A program made the translations under genes and the position numbers. A DNA stretch of 5,654 nt from Spartobacteria bacterium (lineage in GTDB: Bacteria; Verrucomicrobiota; Verrucomicrobiia; Chthoniobacterales; Chthoniobacteraceae): NCBI GenBank assembly GCA_025350985.1, contig JANXWU010000502.1, forward strand, positions 1-5,654, written 5' to 3'. The notes under the pieces were generated by a model. The model saw nothing but the letters and a program-made list of their open reading frames with translations, had not been told where the DNA came from and did not search any database. Positions 1-4,366 of this stretch are shown here, in pieces. Position 1 is the first letter of the stretch, and each line of letters begins with the position of its first letter.

Positions 1-558
1 GTCGAGCTTTTTGCCGACGAGTTTGTCGCGGCGATCTTTTTTCAACCGCTGCTCCGCGACGATGCCGGTGATGCATCCGGGTAAAATCGTGCCGCCATAA
101 ACGAACACGCTCGGCCGATTCAGCCGCGCCATCGCGATGAGACAGCCCGGCATATTTTTGTCGCAACCGCCGATGGCGACGAGCCCGTCGAAGCCTTCGC
201 AACCCATCACCGTCTCGATCGAATCGGCGATGACCTCGCGTGAGACGAGCGAGTATTTCATCCCCTCGGTGCCCATCGAGATGCCATCTGAAATGGTAAT
301 TGTGTTGAAAGTCACCGCCTTGCCGCCTGCCTCATCCGCGCCCATCGCGGCTTCCTGCGCGAGCTTGTCGATGTGCATGTTGCACGGCGTCACCATGCCC
401 CAAGTCGAGGCGATGCCGATTTGGGATTTTTTGAAATCGCCGCGTTTGAACCCGACCGCGTGCAGCATCGCGCGACTCGCGGAGCGCTCGACGCCATCGA
501 CGACGATGGCGGAATGTTCGCGGTGGGCGTTGGTCTTCGTTCCTTTTGGTGTGCTCAT
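1..558 (-). CDS. ilvD: Dihydroxy-acid dehydratase, N-terminal third (partial)
   Basis: Dihydroxy-acid dehydratase removes water from 2,3-dihydroxy-isovalerate and its isoleucine-pathway homologue, giving the 2-keto acid precursors of valine, leucine and isoleucine in the cytoplasm. The 186 visible residues start at the ATG at 558-556; the remaining two thirds or so (family about 560 residues) lie beyond the left edge. Visible motifs are [17 protein letters not shown] (21-37), TPCNMH with Cys59, SDGISMG with Asp91, and GCDKNMPGC with Cys132, Asp133 and Lys134. By family knowledge Cys59 and Cys132 are iron-sulfur ligands, the Asp residues bind magnesium and the Lys is the carbamylated one. The CNMH/GCDKN pattern fits the plant/cyanobacterial/mycobacterial-like [2Fe-2S] branch rather than the E. 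coli type; the third cysteine is outside the window. The ATG overlaps the stop of the upstream toxin gene (ATGA), and no Shine-Dalgarno is visible before it, so coupled translation is likely (inference). After GGTILPGC a short basic stretch (about 171-184) looks like a loop insertion. Confidence 0.96.
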   Translation of the reverse strand, partial: MSTPKGTKTNAHREHSAIVVDGVERSASRAMLHAVGFKRGDFKKSQIGIASTWGMVTPCNMHIDKLAQEAAMGADEAGGKAVTFNTITISDGISMGTEGMKYSLVSREVIADSIETVMGCEGFDGLVAIGGCDKNMPGCLIAMARLNRPSVFVYGGTILPGCITGIVAEQRLKKDRRDKLVGKKLD

Positions 559-974
559 TTCGATGGAGGTCGCAGCGTGGCGATGACGTGCCGGGAATGT
601 TTTCGATAAAACGTGAAGTCGCTGTCCAGAGTAAAGACGATGGATTTCTCATGGATCTCCGCCATCCGCACCAAGCAAGCGTCGGCGAGCGACATGGGGA
701 CATTGCGATAACGGCGCATCAAATGGCGGACCGGTTCGATCTCTTTGTTCAGATCGAACGCCACCTTGACCACGCCGCGGGCGATCATTTCAAAAAGTGC
801 ATTAGTGCCACTGCCTGTCTGCGCCAGCAGATAAGCGGCTTCCGTGACGACCGCTTCACAGGTGAGCAGCGGCGGAGGCAACATGCCGAAATGCTCGACC
901 GCCCATGCGTGGTTCTGCTCCTCGCGGACGAGGTATGCGACCAGAGGCCCGGTGTCGATCACGATGCGGCTCAC
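555..974 (-). CDS. vapC: VapC-like PIN-domain toxin (ribonuclease)
   Basis: This 139-residue protein looks like the toxin half of a type II toxin-antitoxin pair; family members are magnesium-dependent ribonucleases that stop translation by cutting tRNA or rRNA. The N-terminus [14 protein letters not shown] is the classic PIN first strand with Asp7. Further acidic candidates for the metal site are Glu40 or Glu45 ([12 protein letters not shown]), Asp98 (SLADAC) and Asp117/Asp119 (FTLDSDF), so the active site appears complete. Length is typical. I chose the GTG at 974-972, which overlaps the antitoxin stop as GTGA and keeps the whole first strand. An alternative GTG at 962-960 would give 135 residues and sits 8 bases after a perfect GGAGGTGA, so the true start is not settled. 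The stop overlaps the ilvD start by 4 bases. The target RNA cannot be told from sequence. Confidence 0.88.
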   Translation of the reverse strand: MSRIVIDTGPLVAYLVREEQNHAWAVEHFGMLPPPLLTCEAVVTEAAYLLAQTGSGTNALFEMIARGVVKVAFDLNKEIEPVRHLMRRYRNVPMSLADACLVRMAEIHEKSIVFTLDSDFTFYRKHSRHVIATLRPPSK

Positions 975-1210
975 CTCCCAAAGCCTTTCAGGTGACGCTT
1001 GTTGGTTGCCAGATCGCGCGCGCCGCTCGCCGAACCCGCCAAGTCCCCGGCCAATTCGTGACAGGAGGATTTCGCCCGCAATTTCGTCTCCAAAAGGACT
1101 CCCGCAAGGCAATCGCGAACCAGTTGCGATTTCGTGACCTGCCGACGGATTGCTTCAGAGGCGAGGCGCGCGTGGAGCGGAGAGGGAATCTTGACCGTGA
1201 TCGTTTCCAT
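971..1210 (-). CDS. Ribbon-helix-helix (CopG/VapB-like) antitoxin
   Basis: The protein has 79 residues and begins at the ATG at 1210-1208. Residues 2-40 (ETITVKIPSPLHARL, then AIRRQVTKSQLVRDCL) fit a ribbon-helix-helix DNA-binding fold: one alternating beta strand followed by two helices. The C-terminal tail, with HELAGDLAGSASGARDL followed by HLKGFGR, resembles the toxin-binding tail of many RHH antitoxins paired with PIN toxins. Expected role: bind and neutralise the downstream toxin and repress its own promoter, probably in the 105-base region to the next gene. It is the first gene of the minus-strand cluster. Its last codons (GGG AGG TGA) form a strong Shine-Dalgarno-like sequence for the toxin gene. 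No clear Shine-Dalgarno precedes its own ATG. The pairing with a PIN toxin makes the assignment firm; the family name (VapB, CopG or another RHH class) is less certain. Confidence 0.85.
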   Translation of the reverse strand: METITVKIPSPLHARLASEAIRRQVTKSQLVRDCLAGVLLETKLRAKSSCHELAGDLAGSASGARDLATNKRHLKGFGR

Positions 1211-1315
1211 ATGGGCAACGGTAATATCTCAATGTCAGGGACGCAATACCCTGCAATCGCTTCGGGGCCGCGCCCACACTTGATCGCGCCGTGATTTCCA
1301 CGGAACATTCGCGCG
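1211..1315. promoter_or_regulatory. Divergent promoter region, antitoxin / pyrophosphatase
   Basis: These 105 bases separate the start codons of two divergent genes, so promoters for both directions, and probably the antitoxin operator, should lie here (inference from layout). I could not assign convincing -35/-10 pairs. A loose inverted repeat GGTAAT (1220-1225) / AATACC (1245-1250), matching at 5 of 6 positions, lies just upstream of the antitoxin gene and is the only operator-like candidate I see. A small GC-rich stem GGGC (1265-1268) / GCCC (1272-1275) lies mid-region. Confidence 0.5.
1289..1303 (+). promoter_or_regulatory. Small hairpin just before the pyrophosphatase start
   Basis: CCGTG (1289-1293) and CACGG (1299-1303) form a perfect 5-bp stem with a 5-base ATTTC loop. 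It ends 12 bases before the ATG at 1316 and covers part of the only weak ribosome-binding candidate (GGAA, 1302-1305). It could damp translation initiation, but a 5-bp stem arises easily by chance in GC-rich DNA. Confidence 0.25.
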
Positions 1316-2965
1316 ATGCAGACAATCGTCATCGGCCACAAAAACCCGGACATGGATTCCATTTGCGCCGCCGTCGGCTACGCGCGGCTCAAGCAGCTTC
1401 TCGGCGTGCCGGACGTGATCGCCGCGCGCGCGGGCAGCACGAATGCGCGCATCGACTTCGTCCTGCAAAAATTCCACGTCGAGGCTCCGGTGTTCCTCAG
1501 CGACGTGTCGCCGCGCGTGAGCGACGTAATGCAGCGCCACGTCATCTCGGTGCGCGCTGATTCCGCGGTTTACGACGCGATCAACTTGATCGAGGAAAAG
1601 CGCTTGCGCGGTCTCCCGGTGGTCGATGAAAACAACCACTGCCTCGGCTTGCTGTCGGCGTTTAAGATCAGTCATCACCTCTTTCCGCCGCGCGAGGAAG
1701 CCTCGGTCGCGCGCGTGATCGTCGCGTCGCTTGCCAGCATCGTGGAGACGTTTGGTGGCAAGGCGGTAACGGGTGAACTCCACCGCGAAACCACGGAGCA
1801 ACTCCTCGTCGTCGGCGCGATGAATGTGGATTCGTTTTCCGAGCGATTGCGGCAGTACCAGCCAGAGCAAGTGGTGTTATTTGTCGGCGACCGCGACGAC
1901 ATTCAGTTGCGTGCCATCGAGGCAAAAGTGCGCGCGATCGTTGTCACGGGCGGCCTGCCGATTTTGAAAAGTGTGGTGCGTGCCGCGAGCGAGACGGGAG
2001 TGACCGTGGTCAGCTCACCGTACGACACGGCGACGACGGTGTTGCTCGCGCGCGGTGCGGTGCGCGCGGGACGAATGCTCGAAGCGGATTACGTGAGTTT
2101 CACCGCCGACACGCCGCTCGAAGTCGCGCGTGAGCGCGCCGCCATTTCGCCGCATTTCGTCTTTCCCATCGTGGGTGAAAATGGAGAACTCGCCGGCATC
2201 TTGTCGAAGAGCGATTTCCTCAAGCCGGTGCCCCGGCAGTTGATCCTCGTCGATCACAACGAACTGGCGCAAGCCGTGACGGGCGCGAACAAAATCCCGA
2301 TTGTCGAGATTCTCGACCACCACCGGCTCGGCGGATTTGCGAGCGATTTGCCGATTCATTTTTGGAACAATCCCGTCGGGTCCACGAGCACGATTGTCGC
2401 GCTGTGTTATCAGCAAATGAGCGTGGCGATCCCGCCGGACGTGGCCGGCTTGCTGATGTCCGGTTTGATCTCTGACACGCTGAATCTGACCTCGCCCACG
2501 GCGACCGCGACGGACCAGCGCGTGCTGAACTTTCTCGCGACGCTCACCCAAACCGACCCGACCCAGCTCGCGGAGCAGATTTTTTCCGTCGGCTCACCGC
2601 TGCTCACGCTCACGCCGGAACAAGTCATCACCACCGACTGCAAGGATTACGACGAGGACGGACGGCGCTTCACTGTCTCGCAAATCGAGGAGTTGAGTTT
2701 CTCGCACTTCCCGGAAAAACAAACGTCGCTCCTCACGGCGCTTGACGCCTATTGCACCGCGCGCGGGTTGCTCTTCGCGGCCCTGCTGGTGACCGACATC
2801 AACACGCAGGATTCGGTCTTGCTCGCGTGCGGCGCAGCGGAGTTTTTGCGCCGCATCGACTTCCCGTCGCACGGGCCAGGCCTGTGGGAACTCTCGGGTG
2901 TCGTGTCGCGGAAAAAACAACTGCTGCCGTATCTGCTTCAGTGTCTGAGCGGGATGACTGGATGA
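1316..2965 (+). CDS. ppaC: Family II inorganic pyrophosphatase with CBS and DRTGG domains
   Basis: This enzyme hydrolyses pyrophosphate to two phosphates in the cytoplasm and pulls biosynthetic reactions forward. It is a DHH-superfamily, manganese- or cobalt-dependent enzyme, unrelated to the E. coli Ppa fold. The 549 residues show, in order: the first DHH half with GHKNPDMDS (7-15; His8, Asp12, Asp14); CBS motif 1 (about 66-123, ending RGLPVVDENNHCLGLLS); a DRTGG domain (about 130-245, with GDRDDIQLRA at 191-200); CBS motif 2 (about 250-303); then LVDHNE (Asp313), DHH (334-336), SGLISDT (Asp387) and the C-terminal substrate motif SRKKQ (531-535). All expected metal and phosphate-binding residues are present. 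Length fits the CBS-DRTGG subtype rather than the roughly 310-residue plain enzyme. In studied members the CBS pair binds adenine nucleotides (AMP and ADP inhibit, ATP activates) and the DRTGG type also responds to diadenosine polyphosphates. The ATG at 1316 fits the family N-terminus. It is transcribed alone, divergent from the toxin-antitoxin cluster. Confidence 0.96.
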   Translation: MQTIVIGHKNPDMDSICAAVGYARLKQLLGVPDVIAARAGSTNARIDFVLQKFHVEAPVFLSDVSPRVSDVMQRHVISVRADSAVYDAINLIEEKRLRGLPVVDENNHCLGLLSAFKISHHLFPPREEASVARVIVASLASIVETFGGKAVTGELHRETTEQLLVVGAMNVDSFSERLRQYQPEQVVLFVGDRDDIQLRAIEAKVRAIVVTGGLPILKSVVRAASETGVTVVSSPYDTATTVLLARGAVRAGRMLEADYVSFTADTPLEVARERAAISPHFVFPIVGENGELAGILSKSDFLKPVPRQLILVDHNELAQAVTGANKIPIVEILDHHRLGGFASDLPIHFWNNPVGSTSTIVALCYQQMSVAIPPDVAGLLMSGLISDTLNLTSPTATATDQRVLNFLATLTQTDPTQLAEQIFSVGSPLLTLTPEQVITTDCKDYDEDGRRFTVSQIEELSFSHFPEKQTSLLTALDAYCTARGLLFAALLVTDINTQDSVLLACGAAEFLRRIDFPSHGPGLWELSGVVSRKKQLLPYLLQCLSGMTG

Positions 2966-2997
2966 ACCGAAATGCCGGGTTTAGTACAGGCTCATTT

Positions 2998-3092
2998 TTA
3001 TCCACAGATTGCGCGGATTTTCACAGATTCTGGGACTTGGAGCAGTCTCCACTTTCAAAAAAAATCTGCGTAAATCTGTGAAATCTGTGGAT
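2998..3092. repeat. Long imperfect inverted repeat built of ~10-base units
   Basis: The left arm (3000-3030) and right arm (3062-3092) begin with an exact 11-base match, ATCCACAGATT against AATCTGTGGAT, and pair at about 25 of 31 positions overall. Each arm is itself about three degenerate copies of a CACAGATT-like unit spaced 10-11 bases apart. The loop carries a second small stem, TGGAG (3038-3042) / CTCCA (3047-3051), and a run of eight A (3057-3064). The element starts 33 bases after the pyrophosphatase stop, so its transcript could fold strongly and act as a 3' stabiliser or inefficient terminator; there is no U-tract right after the stem. Sequences like ATCTGTGAAATCTGTGG recur as dispersed repeats in several bacterial phyla as far as I recall; copy number here is unknown. 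The left edge (2998-3006) happens to read TTATCCACA, a perfect DnaA-box match. Confidence 0.75.
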
Positions 3093-3155
3093 GCCCTCCT
3101 GCTTCCAAGCCGATTTTTTCGGCAGTGTGAACAGGACCAAGGTCATTCGTGAGTT

Positions 3156-3221
3156 TCCTCGACTCCGTTCCGTTTTGCTCACGCTCACGCCACGGAATTT
3201 ATCCTGAGCGAAGTCGAAGGA
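3156..3221. repeat. Nested inverted repeat with CTGAGCGAAGTCGAAGG core
   Basis: An outer pair TCCTCGACT (3156-3164) / AGTCGAAGGA (3212-3221) matches with one extra base, and an inner pair TTCCGT (3168-3173) / ACGGAA (3192-3197) is perfect. The right part, ATCCTGAGCGAAGTCGAAGG (3201-3220), is a sequence I recognise as a widespread dispersed repeat in environmental bacterial genomes, often giving spurious FDFAQD peptides. Between the inner arms lies a direct repeat of GCTCAC (3177-3188). Confidence 0.6.
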
Positions 3222-3336
3222 CTCGGAATCACACGCGTGGTGAAAGTGATCCCCTACCGAACGTCGGCGCACCGCTCGTCGTAACTTGCGCGTCCTTCCG
3301 GCAGTTCCGCCGATTCTCTGTTGGCATGATCCCACC

Positions 3337-3429
3337 GAATATCCGATCGCGGGTTACGCGATGATTGGAAACTGCGAGACGGCGGGGCTGGTTAATTCCG
3401 ATGGCGGGATCGACTGCCTGTGCCTGCCC
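3337..3429 (+). pseudogene. Remnant of glycoside hydrolase family 15 (glucoamylase-like) N-terminus
   Basis: Thirty-one codons read EYPIAGYAMIGNCETAGLV followed by NSDGGIDCLCLP. This matches the conserved beginning of GH15-type glucoamylase/trehalase-like proteins, where a pattern like YPPIxDYAxIGDCxTAALV...DGSIDWLCLP is typical. Homology stops abruptly after LCLP; the frame then runs through unrelated bases (IRMWRNLETKNP) and ends at 3468, whereas a complete enzyme has about 600 residues. The Trp usually found in IDWLCLP is Cys here (TGC for TGG). An ATG lies 13 bases upstream of the homologous segment but in another frame, consistent with a one-base loss near the old start. It is dead as an enzyme. 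The break lies 40 bases before the next repeat pair, so rearrangement at a repeat may have removed the rest (inference). Confidence 0.75.
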
Positions 3430-3469
3430 ATCCGCATGTGGAGGAATTTGGAAACCAAGAACCCATGAA

Positions 3470-3528
3470 GTCGGAATTTTCAGCCGCTCTTTTCCTGGCT
3501 TCATGGCTTCCAGATTCGAAATTCCGAC
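3470..3528. repeat. Perfect 10-bp inverted repeat (GTCGGAATTT / AAATTCCGAC)
   Basis: GTCGGAATTT (3470-3479) and AAATTCCGAC (3519-3528) are exact inverted copies with a 39-base loop. The loop contains a direct repeat TGGCTTC-A-TGGCTTC (3497-3511). It is followed 13 bases later by a second structured repeat, and together they look like one composite dispersed element between the glucoamylase remnant and the DUF1223 gene. Frames reading through it give peptides such as MKSEFSAALFLASW, which I do not consider a gene. Confidence 0.65.
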
Positions 3529-3541
3529 ATCCTCAAAGAAT

Positions 3542-3584
3542 GCCGGCTGGAAGCTGCTGGCCGACACAAGCAAGATGCCTGTGT
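3542..3584. repeat. Tandem-hairpin dispersed repeat (REP-like)
   Basis: There are two adjacent stems. The first is GCCGGC (3542-3547) / GCTGGC (3556-3561), 6 bp with one G-T pair. The second is ACACAAGC (3564-3571) / GCCTGTGT (3577-3584), 8 bp with one A-C mismatch and a 5-base loop. The pattern GCCGGCTGGAAGC...ACACAxGCAAGATGCCTGTGT resembles a dispersed repeat I recall from Verrucomicrobiota and related genomes. It ends 21 bases before the DUF1223 start, so it lies in that gene's leader or promoter. Confidence 0.65.
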
Positions 3585-3605
3585 TTCGTCCTCCCGTTGC
3601 CTCCC

Positions 3606-4346
3606 ATGAACTTGCCCGCCTTCGTCCTGGCAGCCACCACATGGCTCGTCCTCGCGGTCGATTCCGCGTGCGCTGACACGACTTTCCAAAGCACCGCCGA
3701 CCGCACCCACCTGCTCGAACTTTACACTTCCGAGGGCTGCAGCAGTTGCCCGCCCGCCGAAAAGTGGTTTTCGCAGCTCCAGCAAAGCGCGCAACTGTGG
3801 AAGAGTTTCGTGCCGGTTGCCTTTCACGTCGATTACTGGGACGGGCTCGGGTGGCCGGATCGTTTCGCCTCGAAAGCGCACACGGCGCGTCAGCGCGCAT
3901 TGGCCGCCGCGTGGCGCAGCGGCAGCGTTTATACGCCGGGTTTTGCGCTCGATGGCGCGGAATGGCGCGCGCGTTCCGTCGCGGAAATCAGCGCGCCCGG
4001 CGGAAAAACCGGCATACTCGGCGCAACCGTGGATGCCGGAAAAAACGTGACGGTAATTTTTCATCCCACCGCTTCCGCCCCGTCATTTGAGGCGCATGTG
4101 GCGGTGCTCGGCTTCGGCTTGTCGGTGCAGGTGAAGGCGGGTGAAAACAACGGGCGCGAACTGCTGCACGATTTTGTCGTGCTCTCGCATGAGGTCAAAC
4201 CGATGCACCGCGAAGGTGCCGCTTTTGCCGCCGCCACCAAATTGAAGACGCCCGCGGACGCCAGGAAAATCGCGCTCGCGGTGTGGGTTTCGGAAACCGG
4301 GAAACTCGAGCCGGTGCAAGCCGTCGGCGGTTTGCTAGCGCATTGA
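3606..4346 (+). CDS. DUF1223 family secreted thioredoxin-like protein
   Basis: This 246-residue protein opens with a likely signal peptide: MNLPAFVLAATTWLVLAVDSACA, with cleavage after the ACA (about residue 23). It then shows the DUF1223 hallmarks: LLELYTSEGCSSCPPAE (36-52, with Cys45 and Cys48 as a CxxC pair), a strand and motif FHVDYWDGLGWPDRFA (73-88), and SVYTPGF (107-113) with a possible cis-proline as in thioredoxin folds. The C-terminal half (about 135-246) is a beta-rich domain. Expected location is the periplasm or outside the cell. A thiol-disulfide role is plausible from the fold and CxxC, but the family's function is unproven. The frame is open back to 3420, but that part is repeat sequence. 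I chose the ATG at 3606 because the signal peptide begins there; ATG 3540 is an alternative. No Shine-Dalgarno is visible. It converges on pyruvate kinase with a 20-base gap. Confidence 0.9.
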   Translation: MNLPAFVLAATTWLVLAVDSACADTTFQSTADRTHLLELYTSEGCSSCPPAEKWFSQLQQSAQLWKSFVPVAFHVDYWDGLGWPDRFASKAHTARQRALAAAWRSGSVYTPGFALDGAEWRARSVAEISAPGGKTGILGATVDAGKNVTVIFHPTASAPSFEAHVAVLGFGLSVQVKAGENNGRELLHDFVVLSHEVKPMHREGAAFAAATKLKTPADARKIALAVWVSETGKLEPVQAVGGLLAH

Positions 4347-4366
4347 TTTCGCGCGCCGCGCGGACG

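Larger units (their letters stand above)
2966..3336. other. Intergenic repeat-rich stretch without a gene
   Basis: No reading frame here looks like a protein. Short open frames in both directions read through repeats (for instance minus-strand peptides with FDFAQDKF or IHRFHRFTQIF), which I regard as spurious. The stretch holds a long inverted repeat (2998-3092) and a second nested inverted repeat (3156-3221). The first 130 bases are visibly richer in A and T than the flanking genes. From 3222 to 3336 I see nothing recognisable; it may be the old upstream region of the glucoamylase-like remnant that follows. Confidence 0.7.

Noticed and set aside
1220..1250. Antitoxin operator as an inverted repeat GGTAAT/AATACC
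   Set aside because: Only 5 of 6 positions match with a 19-base gap; kept as a remark under the divergent promoter region, not as a separate site.
1235..1870. 211-codon minus-strand open frame opposite the pyrophosphatase, and another at 2015-2551
   Set aside because: Both are antisense to the conserved CBS/DHH coding region and show no domain signature.
2966..2992. Intrinsic terminator right after the pyrophosphatase
   Set aside because: AACC/GGTT near 2964-2982 is only a 4-bp stem and the following bases are not a proper T-run.
2998..3092. Replication origin
   Set aside because: Only one perfect DnaA-box match, itself part of a repeat, and no dnaA, dnaN, gidA or parAB nearby.
2998..3584. 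CRISPR array
   Set aside because: No regularly spaced identical repeats; the repeats are inverted, different from each other and of differing spacing, with no cas genes.
3420..3605. N-terminal extension of the DUF1223 frame
   Set aside because: It is translated repeat sequence; a good signal peptide begins at ATG 3606.
3229..3900. Minus-strand open frame of 223 codons across the repeats and DUF1223
   Set aside because: It is Arg-rich, crosses repeat elements and lies antisense to the conserved CSSC region; no recognisable protein.
4347..4366. Bidirectional terminator between the convergent DUF1223 and pyruvate kinase genes
   Set aside because: CGCGCG-C-CGCGCG (4350-4362) is palindromic but leaves at most a 4-bp stem with a usable loop, and there is no T-tract on either side.
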